Assembly: GCF_002909235.1 (NCBI RefSeq)
Contig: NZ_PHQQ01000025.1
Span: 39,764-103,763 of the forward strand
DNA: 64,000 nt
Direction: 5' to 3'
From: Arenibacter catalasegens
GTDB lineage: Bacteria; Bacteroidota; Bacteroidia; Flavobacteriales; Flavobacteriaceae
A program made the position numbers and the translations under genes. Below the pieces are notes generated by a model. It did no database searches and was not told where the DNA came from. It saw only the letters and a program-made list of their open reading frames with translations. Shown in pieces: positions 44,925 to 53,532 of the stretch (within the stretch, counting starts at the first letter, position 1; each line of letters starts with the position of its first letter).

Positions 44925-46481
44925 ATGAACAAATTAATTACTCTAATTTTAATTCCATTCACCTTTTTATCCTGTAAGGAAGAAAAAAAAGCAGAGGCCA
45001 TCTTGGCTCAGAACTCCAAACCCAACATCATCTACATTTTGGCAGATGATCTGGGATATGCGGAATTGGGAGCCTATGGACAGGAAAAAATTGAGACCCC
45101 TAATATTGATGCCCTGGCTAAAGAAGGTATGTTGTTCACACAGCACTATACCAGTGCCCCTGTTTGTGCTCCTGCTAGGTACATGTTACTTACCGGGACA
45201 CATTCTGGACATGCCTATATTCGGGGCAATGAAGAATGGGGAGAACGTGGTGATGTATGGAACTACAAGGCAATGGCCAAGGATTCCGTTTTGGAAGGAC
45301 AGCGACCTATGCCGGACAGCACCATTACCATAGCCAAAAGGCTAAAAGGAGTTGGGTATAGCACGGCCATATTTGGCAAATGGGGACTGGGAGCTCCGCA
45401 TACCCGATCCATTCCAACAAAAATGGGCTTTGATTACTTTTTTGGATATAATTGTCAACGCCAGGCGCATACTTATTATCCATTGCATTTATACAAAAAT
45501 GAAAACAGGGTACACTTAGATAATGACACCATTGCACCCAATACTAAATTGGCCAAAGAGGCAGACATAAACGACCCGGAAAGTTATGCCCCCTTTACAT
45601 TAAACGATTATGCACCGGACCTTATGTTTAAAGAACTACAAGGTTTTGTGGATAGAAACAAGGAGAATCCGTTCTTTATTTATTGGGCTACACCAATTCC
45701 CCATGCAGCCATTCAAGCTCCTCAAAAATGGGTAGATTATTATAAGAATAAGTTTGGGAAGGAAGAACCCTACCTAGGTGAAAGAGGCTATTTTCCACAT
45801 CAAAACCCCCATGCCGGTTACGCTGCCATGGTTTCTTATTTGGATGAAAACATAGGGAAATTAGTAGCGAAGTTGAAGGCAGATGGTCTATACGATAACA
45901 CCTTGATTGTTTTTACATCGGATAATGGTCCCACTTTTAATGGAGGTTCGGACTCCCCTTGGTTTGATAGTGCCAAACCATTTAGAAGCGAGCTGGGTCG
46001 TGGAAAGGGATTTGTATATGAAGGCGGAATTCGGGTGCCTATGATAGCTTCATGGCCCGGACATATAAAGTCAGGAACCACCACTGATCATATTTCTGTG
46101 CAGTATGATGTTATGGCCACCTTGGCAGATGTAGCAGGTTATGAAAAACCAAGTTATACGGATGGGGTAAGTTTTCTGCCTACCTTACTTTCAAAGGGAG
46201 ATCAAAAGGAGCACGATTTTCTATATTGGGAGTTTCCTGAATATGGCGGGCAATTGGCTATTAGAATGGGCGATTGGAAAGTGGTGAAATCCCATCTGAA
46301 GGATAATAAAAATAAACCAAAATTGGAATTGTTCAACCTAAAGACGGATATTAAAGAAACTACAAACGTTGCGGATCAATATCCAGAAATACTTGAAAGA
46401 GCTGCCAAAATATTGGAAAGTCAGCATAAAGAACCTTCCATTGAAAAATTTAAGATTCCGGCCCTAATTGAAGGTCTGTGA
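44925..46481 (+). CDS. S1-family sulfatase, lipoprotein
   Basis: A 518-residue formylglycine sulfatase, exported as a lipoprotein (PFTFLSC, Cys17). Asp41-Asp42 in ILADDLGY are metal ligands. The maturation motif is Cys81-Ala-Pro-Ala-Arg85 (CxPxR), so Cys81 should be converted to formylglycine. Further family segments are GKWGLGAPHT, PFFIYWATPIPHAAIQ, DNGPTFNGGS and GRGKGFVYEGGIRVPMIASWPGH. It hydrolyses sulfate esters of a sugar; the sub-family and the ester position cannot be read by eye. A formylglycine-generating enzyme is encoded 2.7 kb downstream on the same strand, so a dedicated pair is likely. GH20 follows after 93 bases. Confidence 0.93.
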   Translation: MNKLITLILIPFTFLSCKEEKKAEAILAQNSKPNIIYILADDLGYAELGAYGQEKIETPNIDALAKEGMLFTQHYTSAPVCAPARYMLLTGTHSGHAYIRGNEEWGERGDVWNYKAMAKDSVLEGQRPMPDSTITIAKRLKGVGYSTAIFGKWGLGAPHTRSIPTKMGFDYFFGYNCQRQAHTYYPLHLYKNENRVHLDNDTIAPNTKLAKEADINDPESYAPFTLNDYAPDLMFKELQGFVDRNKENPFFIYWATPIPHAAIQAPQKWVDYYKNKFGKEEPYLGERGYFPHQNPHAGYAAMVSYLDENIGKLVAKLKADGLYDNTLIVFTSDNGPTFNGGSDSPWFDSAKPFRSELGRGKGFVYEGGIRVPMIASWPGHIKSGTTTDHISVQYDVMATLADVAGYEKPSYTDGVSFLPTLLSKGDQKEHDFLYWEFPEYGGQLAIRMGDWKVVKSHLKDNKNKPKLELFNLKTDIKETTNVADQYPEILERAAKILESQHKEPSIEKFKIPALIEGL

Positions 46482-46574
46482 AGAAATGGATTTCATAATG
46501 GACCTATTATTAAGTAGCATATATATCTGCTCAGTATTTCAAATTAAATATATTTAATTAACCATAATTAAAAA

Positions 46575-48203
46575 ATGAAAAACATTATAATTATTTTGCC
46601 CGTGGTTTTATTATGGGCTCTTTCAGGTATTGCACAAAACACAGGAATAATTCCACAGCCTTTGAGGGTAGATATGGAAGAATGGGAGTTTATTATTACT
46701 TCCAATACGCCTATAATAGCTGACCGCCCCAACCAAGAAAATGCAAGCTATCTCCAAGAGTTATTGAAAGTGGAATATAAGAAAGAATTGCAAATTAAAA
46801 GAAAAGGGGGAAAAGGAATCATCCTTAACCTCAACCCTAGTTTGGCCCAGAAATTAGGGAAAGAGGGATATACCTTAAAAGTGGGTAAAAGTGCCATATC
46901 CATTTCTGCAGGGACAACTACAGGTGTTTTTTATGGTATAATCTCCCTTAGACAGTTAATCCGGACGGTAGAGGACGGTAAAAATAGGAACCTATCAATT
47001 TCCGGTATGAGCATTGAAGATCGTCCACGATTTAGCTGGCGTGCTTTTATGCTGGATGAAGGCAGGTATTTTAAAGGAACTGAACAGGTAAAAAAACTAC
47101 TGGATCAGATGTCACTTCTAAAGATGAATGTTTTCCATTGGCATTTAACAGACGACCAAGGGTGGCGATTGGAAATAAAAAAGTATCCAAAATTGACCCA
47201 AGTAGGATCCAACAGGAGCAATTCCCAAATTGGAGGATGGGATAGTGCAGAAAGATCTAACACCCCTCACTCCGGATATTATACCCAGGAAGAGATTAAG
47301 GATATTATTGCATACGCCAACGAAAGGCAAATTACTATTATTCCTGAAATCGAAATGCCCGGTCATGCATCCGCAGCTATTGCGGCATATCCTTGGTTGG
47401 GAACTATTGGAGATCTTAATGAGGTACCTACTGTTTTTGGAAAGCTCCCAGACTCCTTTAATGTGTCCGATCCACGGGTTTATGAATTTCTTGAAAATGT
47501 ACTATTAGAAGTTATGGAGTTATTTCCTGGTAATATAATCCATATTGGCGGGGATGAAGTAAAATTTGATGCATGGAAATCTTCAGTGGAAATTCAAAAT
47601 TTTATGTTAGAAAACGGATTGATATCTCCAGCCGATTTGCATATTTTTTTTACCAACAGAATATCAAATTATTTAAATAAAAACGGGCATCGAATGATGG
47701 GCTGGAATGAAATTTTGGGAGAAAATGTTCATGAATGGCAGGAAACTACGGACATTGAGGTCAAAGAAAATTTGGCAAAAAACACACTGGTTCATTTTTG
47801 GAAAGGGAATTTAGACCTGGTGTCGAAAGCGGTTCGTGAGGGATACGAAATTGTAAATTCTTATCATGAATATACCTATTTGGACTATTCTTATAAATCT
47901 ATTCCCTTGGAAAAGGCCTATAGTTTTGACCCCATTCCTGAAGGATTGGAAGAAAAACTTCACAATAAGGTCATTGGAAGTGGATGTCAAATGTGGGGGG
48001 AATGGATTCCTGACACTATTGACATGGATAAAATGGTATTTCCTAGATTGGCAGCTTATGCCGAGGTTGGCTGGACCTCTAAAACAAGAAAGGATTATCC
48101 AGTTTTTCGTGCCAACTTGAATCGATTATTGGTGGGATGGAAAGATCGGGGATTTACATTGCCAGAGAAATTTGAAAAAGAGGATTTTAAAGAAAATAGA
48201 TAA
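46575..48203 (+). CDS. Exported GH20 beta-N-acetylhexosaminidase
   Basis: A 542-residue enzyme with a signal peptide (ILPVVLLWALSGIAQ). The GH20 N-terminal domain occupies about 22-150. The TIM barrel from 155 carries FMLDEGRYFKG, FHWHLTDDQGWRLEI, IPEIEMPGHASAA and the catalytic pair Asp327-Glu328 in HIGGDEVKFDAW. It removes terminal beta-linked GlcNAc or GalNAc by substrate-assisted catalysis, in the periplasm or at the surface. The neighbouring sulfatase, GH109-type enzyme and galK-galT suggest a sulfated amino-sugar glycan. The start of the next gene overlaps weakly or follows after 13 bases depending on its ATG. Confidence 0.95.
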   Translation: MKNIIIILPVVLLWALSGIAQNTGIIPQPLRVDMEEWEFIITSNTPIIADRPNQENASYLQELLKVEYKKELQIKRKGGKGIILNLNPSLAQKLGKEGYTLKVGKSAISISAGTTTGVFYGIISLRQLIRTVEDGKNRNLSISGMSIEDRPRFSWRAFMLDEGRYFKGTEQVKKLLDQMSLLKMNVFHWHLTDDQGWRLEIKKYPKLTQVGSNRSNSQIGGWDSAERSNTPHSGYYTQEEIKDIIAYANERQITIIPEIEMPGHASAAIAAYPWLGTIGDLNEVPTVFGKLPDSFNVSDPRVYEFLENVLLEVMELFPGNIIHIGGDEVKFDAWKSSVEIQNFMLENGLISPADLHIFFTNRISNYLNKNGHRMMGWNEILGENVHEWQETTDIEVKENLAKNTLVHFWKGNLDLVSKAVREGYEIVNSYHEYTYLDYSYKSIPLEKAYSFDPIPEGLEEKLHNKVIGSGCQMWGEWIPDTIDMDKMVFPRLAAYAEVGWTSKTRKDYPVFRANLNRLLVGWKDRGFTLPEKFEKEDFKENR

Positions 48204-48216
48204 ACTTAAACATCAT

Positions 48217-49176
48217 ATGAAAGTATTAATTGCTTTTTTTTTGCTGGGTAGTTGGATCAATATTGCGGTCGCTCAGGAAAAAATTACAGGGGATGAGCTA
48301 AAAGAACACATTACCTATTTAACGGCCGAAAAAAATGTAGGTCGGTATCCAGGAGGAAAAATCAATAAAAGGATCGTTAGCTACATAGAAAAGCATTTTA
48401 AAGAATCCAATATCCCTCCTTATTTGAAATCCTATAAACAACCATTTATGGCCCAATTAAGGGTTAAAAAAGGGGATAAACCTAAAAAGGCCGTTAAGAC
48501 TTGGAACATTATAGGTTTTATTGAGGGAAATGATCCTATTTTAAAAAATGAATTTATAGTGCTTGGAGCCCATTATGATCATTTAGGTCTGGGTGGTGGC
48601 CCCTCCTCAAAATCTGACAAGATAAGCATCCATCACGGTGCAGACGATAATGCCAGTGGAACTTCTGCCTTAATGGAAATAGCCGAAGAGTTAATGGCGA
48701 ATAGGGCCGAGTTAAAAAGAAGTGTTTTATTGGTTGCTTTTGGCGCTGAGGAGCAAGGGCTATTGGGGAGTAAATATTTTGCGGATAATCCGGTTGTACC
48801 ATTATCACAGATCAAACTTATGATAAACATGGATATGGTAGGTAGATTAAACGAAGCCAAACAGGTTTATATGGGGGGAGCGGGAACCTTTCCGGGAGGT
48901 GTGGAATTAATGAAGGAGTTGGGACCGCCTTTGGGATTATCACCTGTGGTTCATGCCGGCTCTGTAGGAGGTTCAGATCATGTGTCTTTTTATAAAAAAA
49001 ACATTTCGGTTCTGGGAATCCATACTGGGGGCCATCCTCAATACCATACCCCTGAGGATACGGTAGACCTTATTAATTTTGAAGGTCAGAAACAGGTCTG
49101 CGAATATATTTTCAACGCTATTATGAAAGTGGCTTCAACAGCTTATGCTATGAAATTTATTCCCCAAGGGGAATAG
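48217..49176 (+). CDS. Exported M28-family metallopeptidase
   Basis: A 319-residue zinc aminopeptidase-type protein with a signal peptide (LIAFFLLGSWINIAVAQ). The five metal ligands of family M28 are visible: His in LGAHYDHLG, Asp in HGADDNASG, Glu-Glu in FGAEEQGLLGS, Asp in NMDMVGRLN and His in HPQYHTPEDT. The ATG at 48217 is chosen because an in-frame start at 48172 lies inside the GH20 gene and would hide the signal peptide. It cleaves N-terminal residues of peptides. In a glycan locus it may process glycopeptides, which would suit a host- or animal-derived mucin-like substrate, but this is speculative. Confidence 0.9.
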   Translation: MKVLIAFFLLGSWINIAVAQEKITGDELKEHITYLTAEKNVGRYPGGKINKRIVSYIEKHFKESNIPPYLKSYKQPFMAQLRVKKGDKPKKAVKTWNIIGFIEGNDPILKNEFIVLGAHYDHLGLGGGPSSKSDKISIHHGADDNASGTSALMEIAEELMANRAELKRSVLLVAFGAEEQGLLGSKYFADNPVVPLSQIKLMINMDMVGRLNEAKQVYMGGAGTFPGGVELMKELGPPLGLSPVVHAGSVGGSDHVSFYKKNISVLGIHTGGHPQYHTPEDTVDLINFEGQKQVCEYIFNAIMKVASTAYAMKFIPQGE

Positions 49177-49221
49177 AATCACTTTCGTTCTTTACATTTG
49201 CAGAATCATAAATTATTTAGA

Positions 49222-50361
49222 ATGCAATATTATAAGCTATTAAGTGCCCTTCTATTGGTGGGATTGTTGATTCAGTGTAAGGACGAAAAGAAGTCAACCG
49301 TTGAAAAAGAAGTTAATGCCCCGATTTCAGAAGCAATGGAATCCAAAATTGATACCACCCCTATTTTAGTGGAAAAACCTGTGAACATACAGGCACCTAA
49401 AGGAATGGTGTGGATTCCAGGAGGGGAGTTTACACAAGGTGCTGTACCCCAGGATAAAATGGCTATGGATCATGAAAAACCGGCCCACAAAGTAAAGGTC
49501 AATGGTTTTTTTATGGATATCACAGAGGTAACCAATGCGCAATACGCAAAATTTGTAAAGGAAACTGGATATATTACTATTGCGGAACGGGCAATAGATT
49601 GGGAGGAAATGAAAACCCAAGTTCCTGAAGGCACGCCAAAACCGCACGATTCCATATTACAGCCAGGCTCCTTGACATTTAAGAAGACCAAGGCTTCAGT
49701 TCCCAATCTTTATGATTTCTCACAATGGTGGAACTGGACCATTGGGGCTAACTGGAAGCAACCTAATGGACCTGGTAGTTCCATAAAAGGTAAAGATAAC
49801 GACCCTGTTGTGCAAGTGGCCTATGAAGATGCCTTGGCATATTGCCAATGGGCAGGTAGAAGATTGCCCACAGAGGCAGAATGGGAAAGAGCCGCAAGGG
49901 GAAATAAGTCGGAAAGTATCTATTTTTGGGGTGATGACGATTCTGTCTTATCCCAAATGGCAAATACATGGGAAGGAGAGTTTCCTGTAAATAACAGTAA
50001 GGCGGACGGCTTTGAACAGCGCGCGAGAGTAAAATCTTATCCTGCAAATGATTTTGGATTGTATGATATGGCAGGTAATGTTTGGGAATGGACAAGTGAT
50101 TGGTACAATACCAATTATTATAATGAATTAAACGCTTTAAATGGTCCAGCGGTAAACCCTCAAGGAGCTACAAATCCTTATAATCCCAATATGCCATACG
50201 CAAGGGAGAAAGTAATGAGAGGCGGTTCTTTTCTTTGCAATGCTTCTTATTGCGCCAGTTATAGGATATCCTCAAGAATGGCGTCGAGTTTGGATTCCTC
50301 TTTAGAACATCTAGGATTTAGGACTGTAGCCACTGTACCTATGCTATCAGAGGAAAAATAA
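49222..50361 (+). CDS. Exported formylglycine-generating enzyme (sulfatase maturase)
   Basis: A 379-residue SUMF1/FGE-type protein. It oxidises the CxPxR cysteine of sulfatases to formylglycine with copper and oxygen. Family landmarks are MVWIPGGEFTQGA, DITEVTNAQYAKFV, RRLPTEAEWERAARG, YDMAGNVWEWTSDWY and the active-site cysteines Cys339 and Cys344 in GGSFLCNASYCASYR, spaced as in human SUMF1. Many FGE-like proteins lack these cysteines, so this one is likely active. The leader (LLSALLLVGLLIQC, Cys19) predicts export, perhaps as a lipoprotein, although Gln before Cys is a poor lipobox. The ATG at 49222 is preferred to a TTG at 49198. It ends the sulfatase-GH20-M28 gene series. Confidence 0.9.
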   Translation: MQYYKLLSALLLVGLLIQCKDEKKSTVEKEVNAPISEAMESKIDTTPILVEKPVNIQAPKGMVWIPGGEFTQGAVPQDKMAMDHEKPAHKVKVNGFFMDITEVTNAQYAKFVKETGYITIAERAIDWEEMKTQVPEGTPKPHDSILQPGSLTFKKTKASVPNLYDFSQWWNWTIGANWKQPNGPGSSIKGKDNDPVVQVAYEDALAYCQWAGRRLPTEAEWERAARGNKSESIYFWGDDDSVLSQMANTWEGEFPVNNSKADGFEQRARVKSYPANDFGLYDMAGNVWEWTSDWYNTNYYNELNALNGPAVNPQGATNPYNPNMPYAREKVMRGGSFLCNASYCASYRISSRMASSLDSSLEHLGFRTVATVPMLSEEK

Positions 50362-50461
50362 TAATCGTTATCACTTAATTTTATAATCCTCTGGGTTTCT
50401 GCTTAGGGGATTTTTGTTTTAAATGTTGTCTAATTTTGGTCATGTAAGAGGTGGCTGCCGG

Positions 50462-50490
50462 TTTATAAACGTAATACTTACGTTTATAAA
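50462..50490. promoter_or_regulatory. Operator-like palindrome before galK-galT
   Basis: TTTATAAACGTAA and TTACGTTTATAAA are perfect 13-base arms around a TAC spacer. It lies directly upstream of the TATATTTG promoter element and 41 bases before galK, the position of a repressor operator in the -33 region. Each arm also contains the palindromic TTTATAAA. Confidence 0.65.
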
Positions 50491-50500
50491 AGTATTTTGC

Positions 50501-50508
50501 TATATTTG
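50501..50508 (+). promoter_or_regulatory. Bacteroidota-type -7 element of galK
   Basis: TATATTTG matches TAnnTTTG and lies 22 bases before the ATG at 50531, giving a very short leader. The palindrome ending 10 bases upstream would occlude the polymerase. Confidence 0.55.
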
Positions 50509-50530
50509 TGGTCTAATATCACTTTGACAT

Positions 50531-51661
50531 ATGTCTTTTCCAGAAAAATTTGTCCCAGAGCTTGTTATTGAATCCCCCGGAAGGATCAATTTGATTGGAG
50601 AGCATACGGACTATAACCTTGGTTACGTATTACCAACGGCCATTGAGAAAAAAATCACCTTTAAATTCAAAAAGAATAATTCCAAAACGGAATGTAATCT
50701 TTATAGTTTAGGTTACAACACTGGTTTTACGCTGTCTTTGGATAAAATAGCCAAGAGCAATGTAGAGTGGGAAAATTACATTCTAGGTGTTTTAAATGAA
50801 ATACTGTTAAAGACAGATAAATTACGGGGTTTCGATTGTACCATTGAAAGTAAATTACCAATGGGTTCTGGTCTAAGTTCTTCTGCAGCCTTGGAATGTG
50901 GTCTGGCTTATGGTCTTAATGAACTGTTTGGTCTTGGTCTTTCGAAAATGGATATTGTGTTTCTTTCGCAAAAAGCGGAACATAGCTTTGTAGGAACACA
51001 ATGTGGTATAATGGATCAATTTGCCTCTGTAATGAGCGAAAAAGGGCATGTAATCTTGTTGGATTGCCAGTCTTTGGAACATCAGCAGATTCCTATACAA
51101 ATTGATCCCTATAAAATAATAATGCTGAATACCAAAGTTGCCCATAATTTGGCATCCAGTGAATATAATACAAGGAAACAGGAGTGCGAAGAGGGTGTTG
51201 CCATATTAAAGAGACATTATCCGGAGGTTACTTCTTTGAGAAAATCCACTAACGAAATGTTGGAAGCTTGCAAAGGTGAAATGAGCACCACTATTTATAA
51301 AAGATGTTCTTTTATCATCAGGGAAAATGAAAGGGTCTTGGCCACTGCCAATGCCTTACGGAACAATGATTTAAAACTATTTGGTGAGTTGCTATATGAG
51401 GCACACGACGGAATAAGTAAATCCTACGAAGTTAGCTGTCCGGAATCCGATTTCTTGGTCGATTTTTCCAAACAATACGATGCAGTTCTGGGAGCTAGAC
51501 AAACTGGCGGCGGATTTGGCGGATGTACCTTGAACATAGTGCATAAAGACATGGTAGATGAGTTTATAAAAGAAGCTACCAAGGCATACAAAGCAGCTTT
51601 CAATATAGAATTGGATGCATTTGAAGTTAAACCAAGTGCTGGTACCTACATACAGAATTAA
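50531..51661 (+). CDS. galK: Galactokinase
   Basis: A GHMP kinase of 376 residues that phosphorylates alpha-D-galactose to galactose 1-phosphate (Leloir pathway, cytoplasm). The galactokinase signature PGRINLIGEHTDYN lies at 15-28. The ATP-binding PMGSGLSSSAALE is near 111-123, and the C-terminal GHMP motif RQTGGGFGGCTLN is near 321-333. It starts after a palindromic operator-like element and is followed by galT after 5 bases, forming an operon. No epimerase or mutarotase gene is adjacent. Confidence 0.96.
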   Translation: MSFPEKFVPELVIESPGRINLIGEHTDYNLGYVLPTAIEKKITFKFKKNNSKTECNLYSLGYNTGFTLSLDKIAKSNVEWENYILGVLNEILLKTDKLRGFDCTIESKLPMGSGLSSSAALECGLAYGLNELFGLGLSKMDIVFLSQKAEHSFVGTQCGIMDQFASVMSEKGHVILLDCQSLEHQQIPIQIDPYKIIMLNTKVAHNLASSEYNTRKQECEEGVAILKRHYPEVTSLRKSTNEMLEACKGEMSTTIYKRCSFIIRENERVLATANALRNNDLKLFGELLYEAHDGISKSYEVSCPESDFLVDFSKQYDAVLGARQTGGGFGGCTLNIVHKDMVDEFIKEATKAYKAAFNIELDAFEVKPSAGTYIQN

Positions 51662-51666
51662 ACGTG

Positions 51667-52710
51667 ATGGCAAATAGTTTTAATAACAATCCGCATAGAA
51701 GGTTAAACATCCTTACAGGAGAATGGATTTTGGTATCCCCTCATAGAACTAAAAGACCTTGGCAAGGTAAGACCGAGAAAAGTGCAACCACGGACCTGCC
51801 AGTGTTTGACCCGTCTTGCTACCTTTGTCCGACCAATGAAAGAATGGGAGGAGGGGTTAATCCTAGTTACGATAAACCTTATTCTTTTGTCAACGATTTT
51901 TCGGCACTTTTACCAGATGTTGAAGTTGAAACATATGAGAATGGTCTGCTTTATGCTGAAGCTGAATCCGGTATTTGTAAGGTGGTTTGTTTTTCCCCGA
52001 ATCACTCCCTTACATTGCCCTTAATGTTAGTATCCGATATTACAGCTGTAATTTCACTTTGGCAAGAAGAATATAGGGAATTGGGGAGTAAGGAAAGCAT
52101 TAATCACGTTCAGATTTTTGAAAATAAAGGTGGTATAATGGGATGTAGTAATCCCCATCCCCATGGTCAAATATGGGCGCAGAATAAAATACCGCAAGAG
52201 GTACAAAAGAAAATAGGCAACCTAAAGGCCTATTGGCAAAAGAACAATAGAAGTATATTGGAGGATTATATTGAACAGGAATTGAAGTTGGACGAGCGTA
52301 TTATATTGGAGAATGAGCATTTTGTGGCTCTTATTCCTTATTGGGCGGTATGGCCTTATGAGACTATGATCGTTCCCAAAAGAAAATTGGCACATATCGG
52401 TTTACTTTCGGAATCCGAAAAGATATCCTATGCTGAAATCCTTAAACAGCTGACCATCAAATACGATAATATATTCAACACCTCTTTTCCGTATTCTTCA
52501 GGGATACATCAGGCACCAACAGATGGTAATGACCACCCTGAATGGCATTTTCATATGTCGTTTTATCCGCCATTATTGCGTTCGGCGACCATAAAAAAGT
52601 TTATGGTTGGATACGAGATGTTTGCAAATCCACAGCGTGATATTACGGCAGAACAAGCTGCAGAAACAATGAAGTCTTTGCCCAATACACATTACAGCCT
52701 GTTAGAATAA
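51667..52710 (+). CDS. galT: Galactose-1-phosphate uridylyltransferase
   Basis: A HIT-superfamily enzyme of 347 residues that exchanges UMP between UDP-glucose and galactose 1-phosphate. The N-terminal RRLNILTGEWILVSPHRTKRPW is present, followed by a zinc-type CYLCP near 56 and the active-site NPHPHGQIWA with the catalytic His-Pro-His near 160. A second half-domain has SGIHQAPTDG and HFHMSFYPPLLRS. The ATG at 51667 is preferred to the GTG at 51664. It is co-transcribed with galK. A weak 6-base hairpin with an AT-rich tail follows the stop. Confidence 0.95.
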   Translation: MANSFNNNPHRRLNILTGEWILVSPHRTKRPWQGKTEKSATTDLPVFDPSCYLCPTNERMGGGVNPSYDKPYSFVNDFSALLPDVEVETYENGLLYAEAESGICKVVCFSPNHSLTLPLMLVSDITAVISLWQEEYRELGSKESINHVQIFENKGGIMGCSNPHPHGQIWAQNKIPQEVQKKIGNLKAYWQKNNRSILEDYIEQELKLDERIILENEHFVALIPYWAVWPYETMIVPKRKLAHIGLLSESEKISYAEILKQLTIKYDNIFNTSFPYSSGIHQAPTDGNDHPEWHFHMSFYPPLLRSATIKKFMVGYEMFANPQRDITAEQAAETMKSLPNTHYSLLE

Positions 52711-52775
52711 TAGATTTAAAATTGAAATCTTTTATAAATGCTCAGGACCAAGAAGGGTTTCAAGACCAATGTTAC

Positions 52776-52991
52776 TTATAATAAGTGTGTATTTGGTAGG
52801 GAATAACCAACTCTGCCCAATTCTGTTTTAGCTTTGTCCAACACAAACGGGTTGTTGTAAACAATTGATATTGTTTTGTTTATAATGTCAATGTCCAAAA
52901 TTCTCAAATCCAAAATCCGACTGAGGTTTCTAGTAATTATATTTTTACCTTCTTCGGAATTAAGCTGTTCAATTTTAATCAATGTTGTCAT
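52776..52991 (-). CDS. Small HMA-fold-like protein without cysteines
   Basis: A 71-residue protein with a beta-alpha-beta-beta-alpha-beta pattern: TTLIKIEQL strand, NIITRNLSRILDLRI helix, DIDIINKTISIVYN hairpin, VLDKAKTELGRVGYSLP helix and strand. It is like heavy-metal-associated domains, but the CxxC metal motif is absent and there is no cysteine at all. The ATG at 52991 is preferred over a TTG at 53021. A perfect TGAT-N4-ATCA palindrome lies 58 bases upstream. It resembles the mini-protein at 15922-16179. Function is unknown; its neighbours (CbpM, CbpA, Usp) suggest stress or low-oxygen expression. Confidence 0.6.
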   Translation of the reverse strand: MTTLIKIEQLNSEEGKNIITRNLSRILDLRILDIDIINKTISIVYNNPFVLDKAKTELGRVGYSLPNTHLL

Positions 52992-53049
52992 GGGATCAAG
53001 GTATTGGGTTACTACTTTCAAAATTAAAAATCCAACACTTTATGTGAAA

Positions 53050-53061
53050 TGATTTAAATCA
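53050..53061. promoter_or_regulatory. Fnr-like palindrome upstream of the HMA-fold gene
   Basis: TGATTTAAATCA is a perfect 12-base palindrome of the Fnr form TGAT-N4-ATCA, 58 bases before the ATG at 52991. Confidence 0.45.
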
Positions 53062-53194
53062 GTTGCAGTTTTTTTTTCAATTTTATGTTTTTGAGCTCTA
53101 ATGGGGAGATATCTTAATTTGAACTTTTAGACTTTAAGGGAAACCTATAATGTTGATTCACAAATCCATTCTTACTCCATCTGTACTGATGGGC

Positions 53195-53482
53195 TTATTC
53201 ATAGAGATCAAGCCTGTTTTTGAGATGGGTGATCTCATCCTGCATTTTTTCAATTCTATTAAGGAGTTGGGTTATAACCGATATGCCTTCCAAATTGATG
53301 TCCAAATCGGAATAGAGCCTAATTATTTTTTCTGCTTTTGGCAATTGCTTAATGGGGAGGTATTGAACGTTTTCTTTAACAACGATGTCTACTAGTCCAA
53401 ATTCATAAAGTTCCATTACAAAATGGGTTTCAATTTTATGACTTAAACAGAAGTCGGTTATTAGTATATATTCCTGTTCCAT
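53195..53482 (-). CDS. cbpM: CbpM-like chaperone modulator
   Basis: A 95-residue MerR-like helical protein matching the CbpM family, which binds the J-domain of CbpA and restrains it. Visible are EQEYILITDFCLSHKIETHFVMELYEFGLVDIV and the strand-turn ENVQYLPIKQLPKAEKIIRLYSDLDINLEGI, then a C-terminal coiled coil (NRIEKMQDEITHLKNRLDLY). It follows the CbpA gene on the same strand after 50 bases, the arrangement known from other bacteria. The symbol is by family and context. Confidence 0.83.
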   Translation of the reverse strand: MEQEYILITDFCLSHKIETHFVMELYEFGLVDIVVKENVQYLPIKQLPKAEKIIRLYSDLDINLEGISVITQLLNRIEKMQDEITHLKNRLDLYE

Positions 53483-53532
53483 GTTATTAAATTTGGTGAT
53501 TTTATTTACTTGAGGCCATAGATCAAGTTTCT

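Noticed and set aside
52712..52735. 6-base hairpin AGATTT/AAATCT after galT
   Set aside because: The stem is short and AT-only, with a weak T-run. Not reported as a terminator.
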